Below, piece after piece: positions 36,364-43,396 of a stretch of DNA of 43,396 bases. Position 1 is the stretch's first letter. Each line of letters begins with the position of its first letter. The DNA comes from Pseudomonadota bacterium (GTDB taxonomy: Bacteria; Pseudomonadota; Gammaproteobacteria; Xanthomonadales; Xanthomonadaceae), in NCBI GenBank assembly GCA_018242365.1, contig JAFECB010000034.1, positions 1 to 43,396 on the forward strand, in the 5' to 3' direction. The notes under the pieces were generated by a model. It did not search any database. It saw only the letters and a list, made by a program, of their open reading frames with translations, and was not told the DNA's origin. Position numbers and translations under genes: made by a program.

Positions 36364-38415
36364 ATGACCGTCACCAACGCCAAGCAAACGCTGCCCGCAC
36401 GGCGCCGCCAGCCCTTCGGAGTGCTCGCGGCAGGCATTGCCGTGGGCCTGTACGCCGCCGGCGCCGGCGCATTCCCCGCCGTCGCTTTCACGACCGGCAT
36501 GGGGCAAGCCGCTACCGGTGCATTGGCCGACCCGGCCAAACGCACGCCCGACGCCGTCACGGTGTCGGCGATCGACTTCAAGCGCGGTGACGGCGGCTCC
36601 GGCAAGCTGATCCTGCGCTTCTCCGGCAGCGGTGCCGCGCCCGATCTGCGGACCACGGGCTCACGCGTGGTCGTGGACATCGGCAATGCACAACTGCCCG
36701 CAGCACTGCAGCGCCCGATCGACGTGCGCGATTTCGCCACCCCGGTGCAGAATGTCGAAGCCCATGCCACCAGCAGCGGTACCGAATTGGTGCTGGGCAT
36801 GAACGGCGCGTTCGAGCCGATGGCTTACCAGAGCGGTAACGAATACATCGTCGAAATCGTGCCGCGCGCACAGACGACGGCACCGGCAGTTGGTGCGGTG
36901 TCATCAGGTACGGCGTCCAGTGATGCCGGCGTGCGCTATACCGGTAAGCCGGTCACCTTCAACTTCCAGGACGTGCCGGTACGCACCGTCCTGCAGCTGA
37001 TCGCAGACGAATCCAAGCTCAATATCGTGGCCGCCGACACCGTCTCCGGCAACGTCACCCTGCGCTTGATCAACGTACCCTGGGATCAGGCACTGGATCT
37101 GATCCTGCAGGCCAAGCAGCTCGACAAGCGCCGTAGCGGGAATGTGGTCTGGGTTGCGCCGCAGAAGGAAATCGCCGCGTTCGAGCAGGCCAAGGAAGAC
37201 GCCCGCATCAGCCTCGAAGAGCGCGCAGAGAAGGTGACCGAATACATTCCGGTCAACTATGCGAATGCCGAAGATATTGCCAAGCTTCTGACTGAAGAGA
37301 GCAAGGGCAACCAAGCTGGGGGCGGTGGCGGCGGGGGGCAGTCGGGTGGATCAAGCTCGCAAGATCGCGGCTTCCTGTCGTCGCGCGGCAGCATCAGCTT
37401 CGACCGACGCACCAATACCCTGCTGGTGGTTGATATCCCCAACCGCGTCGAAGCAATCAAGAATCTGGTCCGTCAGCTCGACAAACCGGTCGATCAGGTC
37501 GTGATCGAAGCCCGGATCGTGATCGCGAATGAGAGCGTGGCACGCGACTTGGGCGCGCGCTTCGGCATCACCGGCTCGGCGCGCGATGGTCGGACCCAAT
37601 ACGGCAACAGTCTCGAAAACACCATTTCGAACCAGAATTCGGCCAACACCACCAACAATGCGAACGCTGTTCTGTACCAGAACGCGTTGAGCACCTATCT
37701 GACGGGTTGCGTGACCTGTACGGCCACCGATCCGGGCGCTCCGCGCGCACCTGGCATGGGCTGGAGCCCGACCACCCCGAACTACGGCGTCAATACCGTC
37801 ACCCGCGGTCTGATGAGCAACCTGCCGGCATTCCTGACCGGTGCCAATCCGGGTTCGCTGGCGCTGTCGATCCTCAATGCCGGCTATGCGCTCGACATGG
37901 AACTGTCTGCAGTCCAGCAACAGGGTCGTGGCGAGGTGATTTCCAACCCGCGCATCGTCACCAGCAACCAGAAGGAAGCGGTGATCCGCCAGGGCAAGGA
38001 AATCGGCTACCTCACCGTATCCGGTGGACAGGGCGGCAACGTGCCGACCGTGCAGTTCAAGGAAGCCTTGCTTGAACTCAAGGTCACACCGACCATCACC
38101 AATGATGGGCGCGTGTTCCTCAACATGGCGGTGAAGAAGGACGAGCTGGACAGCTGGATCAGCCTCGGTGCCTTCGGTCAGGTCCCGCAGATTGCTCGCC
38201 GTGAAGTCAACACTGCGGTCTTGATCGACGACGGTCAGACCGTGGTCATCGGTGGTGTCTACGAGTTCTCGGATCGTTCCGATATCACCAAGGTCCCTTT
38301 CCTCGGTGACATCCCGATCCTTGGCAACCTGTTCCGCAACAAGAGCCGTGGCAAGAGCAAGGCGGAGTTGCTGATCTTCGTGACGCCCAGAGTCATGCGC
38401 GTCAGCCAGCGTTGA
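36364..38415 (+). CDS. pilQ: Type IV pilus outer-membrane secretin PilQ
   Basis: A 683-residue secretin forming the outer-membrane gate for the pilus. A signal-like N-terminus is followed by one AMIN domain (about 60-165; many PilQ have two), the N0/STN domain (VTFNFQDVPVRTVLQLIADE), N1 with a Gly/Ser-rich loop (about 320-335), and the secretin core ending in VPFLGDIPILGNLFRN. An Asn-rich segment and a CVTC motif (Cys449/Cys452) interrupt the secretin region. The frame is open from a TTG at 36349, but the ATG at 36364 is preferred. The expected downstream aroK/aroB of other gammaproteobacteria is replaced by the MoxR operon. Confidence 0.96.
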   Translation: MTVTNAKQTLPARRRQPFGVLAAGIAVGLYAAGAGAFPAVAFTTGMGQAATGALADPAKRTPDAVTVSAIDFKRGDGGSGKLILRFSGSGAAPDLRTTGSRVVVDIGNAQLPAALQRPIDVRDFATPVQNVEAHATSSGTELVLGMNGAFEPMAYQSGNEYIVEIVPRAQTTAPAVGAVSSGTASSDAGVRYTGKPVTFNFQDVPVRTVLQLIADESKLNIVAADTVSGNVTLRLINVPWDQALDLILQAKQLDKRRSGNVVWVAPQKEIAAFEQAKEDARISLEERAEKVTEYIPVNYANAEDIAKLLTEESKGNQAGGGGGGGQSGGSSSQDRGFLSSRGSISFDRRTNTLLVVDIPNRVEAIKNLVRQLDKPVDQVVIEARIVIANESVARDLGARFGITGSARDGRTQYGNSLENTISNQNSANTTNNANAVLYQNALSTYLTGCVTCTATDPGAPRAPGMGWSPTTPNYGVNTVTRGLMSNLPAFLTGANPGSLALSILNAGYALDMELSAVQQQGRGEVISNPRIVTSNQKEAVIRQGKEIGYLTVSGGQGGNVPTVQFKEALLELKVTPTITNDGRVFLNMAVKKDELDSWISLGAFGQVPQIARREVNTAVLIDDGQTVVIGGVYEFSDRSDITKVPFLGDIPILGNLFRNKSRGKSKAELLIFVTPRVMRVSQR

Positions 38416-38443
38416 TCGGCGACAAGACGCTTCAATGTGCAGG

Positions 38444-38472
38444 AACGGGGGCCGCAAGGCCCCCGTTTCGTT
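38444..38472 (+). terminator. Terminator of the pilMNOPQ operon
   Basis: A perfect 10-bp stem (38444-38453 with 38458-38467) with a GCAA tetraloop and a short T-containing tail, 29 bp after the pilQ stop. Confidence 0.85.
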
Positions 38473-38564
38473 GCTGGCGTCGACATGACGACCGAACCTT
38501 TGTCGGCGGCCAAGGTCTGAGTGCACGACGCATGCGCGATATCGATACGCAGCAAGAGTGATGA

Positions 38565-39557
38565 ATGGATAGCCAGACCGTGGATGAAGCAGGCCTGAGG
38601 GCACGATTCGATGCATTACGCACCGAGTTGGTGAAAGAAGTCGTCGGACAGGACCGCCTGATCGAGCGCCTGCTGATCACTCTGCTCGCCAACGGGCATC
38701 TGCTGGTGGAAGGCGCGCCGGGACTGGCCAAGACCACCGCCATCCGTGCACTGGCGCAGCGGCTGGAAGCGGACTTCGCGCGCATCCAGTTCACCCCCGA
38801 CCTGCTGCCCGCGGATGTCACCGGCAGCGATGTCTGGCGGCCGCAGGATGGTCATTTCGAATTCCAGCCTGGGCCGATCTTCCATTCGATCCTGCTCGCC
38901 GACGAGATCAATCGTGCGCCGGCCAAGGTGCAATCGGCCCTGCTGGAGGCGATGGGTGAGCGTCAGGTAACGGTCGGCAAGCGCACCTGGCCGTTGCCCG
39001 AGCTGTTCCTGGTGATGGCGACGCAGAACCCGATCGAGCAGGAAGGCACATTCCCGTTGCCCGAAGCGCAGCTTGACCGCTTCCTCATGTACGTGAGGAT
39101 CGGCTATCCGCAGGCGGACACCGAGTCCGAAATCCTGCGGCTTGCACGCGAGCGCGCCCGGACCGGAGGAGCGTCGCCGGTTGCGGCTTCGACGCAGCTG
39201 AGCCGGCAGGAGGTGTTTGCGGCGCGCCGTGCCGTGCTGGACCTCCACATGGCAACGGCGCTCGAGCGTTATCTGGTCGAACTGGTATTGGCTTCGCGCG
39301 AGCCGGCACGCTACGACGCCGGACTGGCACGGAAGATCGCGTGGGGTGCCAGTCCGCGCGGCTCGATCGCATTGGAGCGTTGTGCGCGTGCCCGCGCCTG
39401 GCTGTCGGGGCGCGATTTCGTGACTCCGGAGGACGTGCGTGAGGTCGCCACGGACGTGCTCGGCCATCGGGTCCTGCCCAGTTTCGAGGCCAGTGCCGAA
39501 GGTTGGGACGGTCCGCGGCTGGTGGCGGAACTGCTGCGGCTGGTGCCGCTGCCTTGA
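38565..39557 (+). CDS. MoxR-family AAA+ ATPase
   Basis: A 330-residue AAA+ chaperone-like ATPase with Walker A GAPGLAKT (50-57), Walker B LLADEINRAP (about 110), MATQNPIEQEGTFPLPEAQ (sensor and MoxR signature) and a C-terminal lid. MoxR ATPases act with VWA-domain partners to activate or mature envelope proteins or metal-enzymes. This one starts the operon whose later members are DUF58, DUF4381 and two VWA proteins, the classical MoxR/Bat arrangement linked to stress tolerance. It lies 149 bp after pilQ, beyond a terminator, so it likely has its own promoter. Confidence 0.95.
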   Translation: MDSQTVDEAGLRARFDALRTELVKEVVGQDRLIERLLITLLANGHLLVEGAPGLAKTTAIRALAQRLEADFARIQFTPDLLPADVTGSDVWRPQDGHFEFQPGPIFHSILLADEINRAPAKVQSALLEAMGERQVTVGKRTWPLPELFLVMATQNPIEQEGTFPLPEAQLDRFLMYVRIGYPQADTESEILRLARERARTGGASPVAASTQLSRQEVFAARRAVLDLHMATALERYLVELVLASREPARYDAGLARKIAWGASPRGSIALERCARARAWLSGRDFVTPEDVREVATDVLGHRVLPSFEASAEGWDGPRLVAELLRLVPLP

Positions 39558-39585
39558 GGGTGACGATCAAGACGTCGTTCGAATC

Positions 39586-40500
39586 ATGAGTGAGGCGCAT
39601 TCCAACACCGGCACGATTCCGACGCTTCCGGAGCTGATCGAGTTGCGGGCGATGACCCACACGCGAACCGGAGCGAAACAGGGCCGGCATGGGTTGTTGG
39701 CACAAGCGTCCTCACGATTGCTGGGGCGTGGGATGGAATATGCCGAGTCGCGCCGGTATGTTCCCGGTGACGATGCACGCTTGATCGATTGGCGGCTGAC
39801 CGCGCGCACCGGCCACACACACACCAAATTGTTCCAGGCCGAGCGTGAGCGGCTGACCCTGATCGTCGCCGACACCGCGCCTTCGTTGTATTTCGGCACC
39901 CGGGTGCGTTTCAAGTCGGTGCAGGCGGCGCGCGCCGGCGCGCTGGCGGCGTGGCAGGCGATGCGCGATGGCGATCGGATCGCGGCGCTGCGTGGCAGCC
40001 AGCGCGAGCCGCCGGTCGCCCCCGCGGCCGGCCAGCGCGGTGCACTGCGCACACTGGACGCCTTGGTGCGTTGGTATACGAAGCCGCCAGATGAGGATGC
40101 CGGCTTGTCGCTGGCGCTGGATCATGCGCGGCGGTTGCTGCGGCCGGGCTCGCGCCTGCTGGTGCTGGCCGATCCGGCGAGCATTGCCAGCGTCCCCGAC
40201 TTGCTCTGGCCCGAATTGGCACGCCACCACGACGCACGCGTGCTGCTACTGACCGATCCGCTGGAACACCGCCCGCCGGTGGCGCGGCTGCCGTTCGCAC
40301 TCGGCGATGGCCGATTGGAGCTGGGGCTGGACCAGGCTGCTGTGCGCCAGCGCTGGAAACAGGCCTTCGATGGCGTGCTGGAGCAGGCGCTGGCGTGCCT
40401 GTCGAGCCACGGACTGGCGGCTGCGTCGCTGTCCAGCGACACGCCCACCGATATCGTGCGGAACCTGTTGCGCCATCCCCCTGCGAGGCGTGCGTCGTGA
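39586..40500 (+). CDS. DUF58 domain protein
   Basis: A 304-residue protein with the DUF58 signature RRYVPGDDARLIDWRLTART (about 58-77) and a VWA-like fold around it (LTLIVADTAPSLYFG, RLLVLADP). DUF58 proteins accompany MoxR ATPases and are thought to be partners in assembling envelope complexes. No TM helix is evident. The ATG at 39586 lies 28 bp after moxR; the open frame reaches further 5' inside moxR. Confidence 0.92.
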   Translation: MSEAHSNTGTIPTLPELIELRAMTHTRTGAKQGRHGLLAQASSRLLGRGMEYAESRRYVPGDDARLIDWRLTARTGHTHTKLFQAERERLTLIVADTAPSLYFGTRVRFKSVQAARAGALAAWQAMRDGDRIAALRGSQREPPVAPAAGQRGALRTLDALVRWYTKPPDEDAGLSLALDHARRLLRPGSRLLVLADPASIASVPDLLWPELARHHDARVLLLTDPLEHRPPVARLPFALGDGRLELGLDQAAVRQRWKQAFDGVLEQALACLSSHGLAAASLSSDTPTDIVRNLLRHPPARRAS

Positions 40501-40949
40501 TCGCGCCGTTGCCGCTCAAGCCGATGCATCCGGGCGTGCCACCAAGTTGGTGGCCACCGGCACCGGGCTGGTGGTTGGTGACGGTCGTACTGCTGGTGGT
40601 CGTGCTCGTAATCATGCTGTGGCGACGGCGCAGGGCGCGCCGGCATGCAGCGTGGGCGCGATTGTTCGATCAAAGCATCGACGCGGCGATGACGCCCACC
40701 GCCAAGCTCGCGGCGGTGTCGCAACTGCTGCGTCGCGCGGCGCGCCGGATCGATCCGCAGGCCGATCGCCTGCTGGGCGAGGATTGGCTGCGCTTCCTGG
40801 ATGCCGGGATGAAGCAGCCGGTATTCCAGTCCGCATCGGGGGCATTGCTGGTCGAGGGTGCGTTCCGCCCGCAGGTCGACGCGGACGCGGTGGATGCGCT
40901 GTGCGTGGCGGCACGGCAGCGCTATCTCGACTGGATGCGGCGAGCATGA
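40497..40949 (+). CDS. DUF4381 membrane protein
   Basis: A 150-residue protein with a Pro/Trp-rich N-terminus (PPSWWPPAPGWW), one strong TM helix (about 24-42) followed by an arginine-rich stop-transfer RRRRARRH, and a small cytoplasmic helical domain. This is the DUF4381 pattern found in MoxR/VWA operons. The start is GTG overlapping the DUF58 stop (GTGA). Upstream starts in the frame lie within the DUF58 gene and are rejected. Confidence 0.88.
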   Translation: MIAPLPLKPMHPGVPPSWWPPAPGWWLVTVVLLVVVLVIMLWRRRRARRHAAWARLFDQSIDAAMTPTAKLAAVSQLLRRAARRIDPQADRLLGEDWLRFLDAGMKQPVFQSASGALLVEGAFRPQVDADAVDALCVAARQRYLDWMRRA

Positions 40950-41950
40950 GCCTGTTCCCGCAAGCCTTGCTGGTCGATGGCTTTGCGTGGCCCTGGGTGC
41001 TGGTGGGCATCGTGTTGCCGATTGCCATGCAGCTGTTGCCAGCACGATCCACCCAAGGCTCGGCGCTGAAGGTGCCGTGGACACAGCGCTTGCAGGCGAT
41101 CGCCATGGGTGCGCCCGGCGTCGGCAAGGCCGTGCGGTTTCCGTGGCTGTTGCTGTGCGCCTGGATGCTTCTCTGCCTTGCCGCTGCGCGGCCGCAGCGG
41201 CTGGGGCCGGAAATCGCGCCAGCGCAGGCCGGGCGTGATCTGCAATTGGTGCTGGACCTGTCCGCCAGCATGGGCCAGGAGGACATGCAACTCGGTGGCG
41301 GCGCGGTGGATCGACTGACTGCGGCCAAGGCGGTGCTGTCCGATTTCATCGACCGTCGCGCGGGAGACCGGCTTGGCCTGATCGTGTTCGGTGATCGCGC
41401 CTTCGCGTTGACACCGTTGACCGCGGATCGTGACAGCGTGCGCCAGCAGCTCAACGACACCCAGCTCGGGCTGGTGGGGCGTTCGACCGCACTCGGTGAT
41501 GCCATGGGCCTTGCGACCAAGCGATTGCAGGCGCAGCCGGCCAAGCAGCGGGTGGTGATCGTGCTCACCGACGGCGTGAGCAATTCCGGCATCCTCGATC
41601 CGCAGCGCGCGGCGCAGATCGCCCACGATGCGGGCGTGCGCATCTACACGATTGCCTTTGGGGGCGATGGCCAGGGTGTGTCGCTGTTCGGCTTCCAACT
41701 GCCGATGGGTGGTGGCGATGAGGTGGATGAAGACGGCCTGCGCAAGATCGCCGAGACCACCGGCGGCCGCTTCTATCGTGCGCGCGATGCCGACGAACTG
41801 GCGGGCATTTATTCCCAGATCGATCGGCTTGAGCCGACCCGCCACGCTGGTCTGCCGCTGCGGCCGCGCATCGAGCTGTATCCGTGGCCGTTGGGCATGG
41901 CGATCGGTATTGGCCTGCTGGCGCTGTTGTTGCGCGGGAGGCGGCGATGA
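40946..41950 (+). CDS. VWA-domain membrane protein, BatA-like
   Basis: A 334-residue protein with two N-terminal TM helices (about 15-30 and 60-78), a VWA domain and a C-terminal TM helix. The metal-ion-dependent adhesion site is complete: DLSAS (about 104-108), the Thr in STALGDAM and the Asp in LTDGVSNSG. The domain should therefore bind a divalent cation and a partner. The ATG overlaps the DUF4381 stop by 4 bases (ATGA). In Bat operons this protein and the next are membrane partners of the MoxR ATPase. Confidence 0.93.
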   Translation: MSLFPQALLVDGFAWPWVLVGIVLPIAMQLLPARSTQGSALKVPWTQRLQAIAMGAPGVGKAVRFPWLLLCAWMLLCLAAARPQRLGPEIAPAQAGRDLQLVLDLSASMGQEDMQLGGGAVDRLTAAKAVLSDFIDRRAGDRLGLIVFGDRAFALTPLTADRDSVRQQLNDTQLGLVGRSTALGDAMGLATKRLQAQPAKQRVVIVLTDGVSNSGILDPQRAAQIAHDAGVRIYTIAFGGDGQGVSLFGFQLPMGGGDEVDEDGLRKIAETTGGRFYRARDADELAGIYSQIDRLEPTRHAGLPLRPRIELYPWPLGMAIGIGLLALLLRGRRR

Positions 41951-43396
41951 GCGCCTTGATCGACACCCTCGGCCAGCTGCATTTCCTGCGCCCGTGGTGG
42001 TTGCTGGCGCTGCTACCCTTGCTGGCATGGGCGATCCTGTTGAAAGCACGCGCGCGGCGTCGCTCGGTTTGGCAGGACGCGGTCGATCCGCACCTGTTGC
42101 CGCATCTCCTCAACGATGAAAACCACAGCGCGGGATCGTCGAACTGGCCACGGCTGAGGGCATTGCTGGCGGGTGTGCTGGCCGTGTTGACGCTGTCCGG
42201 GCCGAGCCTGCGCAAGCTGGAGCAGCCATTGCTGCAAACCCGCGAGCCCTTGGTGGTGGCGCTGGATCTGTCACAGGCGACACTGGCGAATGACCTGCCA
42301 CCAAATCGGTTGGCGCAAGCGCGGGCAAAGCTCGCTGATCTGCTGCGCCTGCGTGATGGTGGGCAGATTGCACTGGTTGCGTTTGCCGACGATGCCTACA
42401 CCGTTGCCCCGCTGACACCCGATGCCGCGAATGTGGCGTTGTATCTCGACGCGCTGTCACCCGAGGTGATGCCGGCTGATGGCCACCATGTCGATCGTGC
42501 GATCACGTGGTCGATGTCACTGCTGCGCCAAGCCGGTTTTGCACATGGCACGATCCTGCTGATCACCGACCATGCCGACGCCAGTGCGATTGCCGAGGCG
42601 CAACGCGCCCATGCGCAAGGGGACCGGGTGATGGTGCTTGGATTGGGCAGTCCGCGCGGTGGTGTCTATCGAAACGGAGGCACGCTCGAATCCGCCAAGC
42701 TGGATGTCGATTCGTTGCAACGCCTGGCCGCTGCCGGTGGCGGACGTTATGCATCGATCACGCTGGACGCGTCCGACCTGCGTGCGCTGGGCGTCCTCGA
42801 TCCGCAGCAGGACGTGGCATGCACGGCGCGTGGCGAGACCGCGGCGCTGTGGCAAGACGATGGTTACTGGCTGATTCCGCTGGTGATGTTGCTGGTGCTG
42901 CCGTGGTTCCGCCGTGGCAGTGCGCTGGCCGTGGTCCTCGTTTGCACCCTGTGGCTGCCGACGGCGCGTGCGCAGCAGGCCGCACCGCAAGCCGCGCCGC
43001 AACGCAGCTTGTGGCAACGCGCAGACCAGGCGGGCTGGGCACGGATGCAGCAAGGTATCGCCGATTACCGGCGTGGCGATTACGCAGCTGCGATCGCCAA
43101 GCTCTCCGGGCTGCCCGGTGCCGAAGTGCAATACAACCTCGGCAATGCGCTGGCACAGTCCGGGCGCTATCCCGAGGCGATCGCCGCCTACGACCGCGCA
43201 CTGCAACTGCAGCCGGGCATGGCTGACGCACGCTATAACCGTGACCTGGTGCACGCCGCCCAGCGTCAGCAGCAGAATCAGCAGCAGAACCAGCAGCAGA
43301 ACCAGCAGCAGAACCAGCAGCAGAACCAGCAGCAGAACCAGCAGCAGAACCAGCAGCAGAACCAGCAGCAGAACCAGCAGCAGAACCAGCAGCAGA
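41947..43396 (+). CDS. VWA-TPR fusion membrane protein, BatB/BatC-like (3' end outside window)
   Basis: The frame is open from the ATG at 41947 (overlapping the previous stop as ATGA) to the window end, 483 codons without a stop. It shows TM helices near 17-31 and 75-90, a VWA domain with a degenerate metal site (DLSQA instead of DxSxS, no MIDAS Thr, but ITDHAD retained), and a TM pair/signal-like stretch near 300-335 ending in ARAQQ. One to two TPR units follow (YNLGNALAQSGRYPEAIAAY), then a (QQQN)n tract from residue 441. Fusion of BatB and BatC functions is known in proteobacteria. The C-terminus, usually another low-complexity stretch, is not visible. Confidence 0.9.
   Translation, partial: MSALIDTLGQLHFLRPWWLLALLPLLAWAILLKARARRRSVWQDAVDPHLLPHLLNDENHSAGSSNWPRLRALLAGVLAVLTLSGPSLRKLEQPLLQTREPLVVALDLSQATLANDLPPNRLAQARAKLADLLRLRDGGQIALVAFADDAYTVAPLTPDAANVALYLDALSPEVMPADGHHVDRAITWSMSLLRQAGFAHGTILLITDHADASAIAEAQRAHAQGDRVMVLGLGSPRGGVYRNGGTLESAKLDVDSLQRLAAAGGGRYASITLDASDLRALGVLDPQQDVACTARGETAALWQDDGYWLIPLVMLLVLPWFRRGSALAVVLVCTLWLPTARAQQAAPQAAPQRSLWQRADQAGWARMQQGIADYRRGDYAAAIAKLSGLPGAEVQYNLGNALAQSGRYPEAIAAYDRALQLQPGMADARYNRDLVHAAQRQQQNQQQNQQQNQQQNQQQNQQQNQQQNQQQNQQQNQQQNQQQ
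43267..43396 (+). repeat. 12-bp coding tandem repeat (CAGCAGCAGAAC), at least 10 copies
   Basis: Ten full 12-bp units plus 10 bases run to the window end. Only the first unit differs (AAT for AAC). In frame it encodes Gln-Gln-Gln-Asn repeats in the VWA-TPR protein. Because the unit is a multiple of three, copy-number change keeps the frame. Confidence 0.98.

Overview
The window is a GC-rich (roughly two thirds G+C by eye) chromosomal segment from a gammaproteobacterium, most likely Xanthomonadaceae (Lysobacter/Luteimonas/Thermomonas/Xanthomonas-like). This placement is inferred from gene order (rpoZ-spoT-ridA-recG; mrcA divergent from pilMNOPQ, followed by a MoxR/VWA operon) and from protein character. 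There is no phage, integron, CRISPR array, rRNA or tRNA. Most of the window is housekeeping, with one accessory-looking metabolic island and several small repeat families.

Layout. 1-575: the 3' end of groEL and its terminator. 790-2509: a metallophosphoesterase divergent from a degenerate-Nudix/winged-helix regulator (NrtR-like), with two matching 23-bp operator candidates between them. 2524-4134: a CrtI-like flavoprotein, followed by a terminator and a spectacular heptanucleotide repeat block (4276-4457). 4471-5958: a Ycf46-type AAA+ ATPase, divergent from glnE (6002-8782). A REPIN-like inverted repeat separates glnE from a convergent ELM1-family gene. 9944-12003: a RutE-like nitroreductase, a YceI lipoprotein and a pirin. 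12149-17309: rpoZ, spoT, ridA, recG.

17321-26940 is the most interesting part: a sulfide/persulfide locus. A BigR/SqrR-type thiol-switch repressor and an ETHE1-like metallo-beta-lactamase-fold hydrolase (probable persulfide dioxygenase) run leftward. A type I sulfide:quinone oxidoreductase, a DUF2892 membrane protein, an RND adaptor lipoprotein, an RND permease, an OsmC-like protein, a DUF442 Cys-phosphatase-like lipoprotein and a second SQR-like flavoprotein run rightward. A clean inverted repeat overlaps the sqr -35 box. The RND permease carries a 150-bp palindromic intergenic-type repeat inside its reading frame. The genes look like one persulfide-induced unit that oxidises sulfide, disposes of persulfide and exports an unknown compound.

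26971-29740: a nucleoside hydrolase, a Cys-free (type B) ribosomal protein L31 and citrate synthase. A perfect-looking REP palindrome at 29765-29805 provides the stop codon of the next gene, a nucleotidyltransferase-like protein of unknown function. 30625-38415: penicillin-binding protein 1A divergent from the type IV pilus assembly operon pilMNOPQ. 38565-43396: an operon of MoxR ATPase, DUF58 protein, DUF4381 protein and two VWA membrane proteins joined by 4-base start/stop overlaps. The last is a VWA-TPR fusion that runs off the window inside a (Gln-Gln-Gln-Asn) repeat tract.

All functional calls are from reading motifs and remembered family features; no database search was possible.
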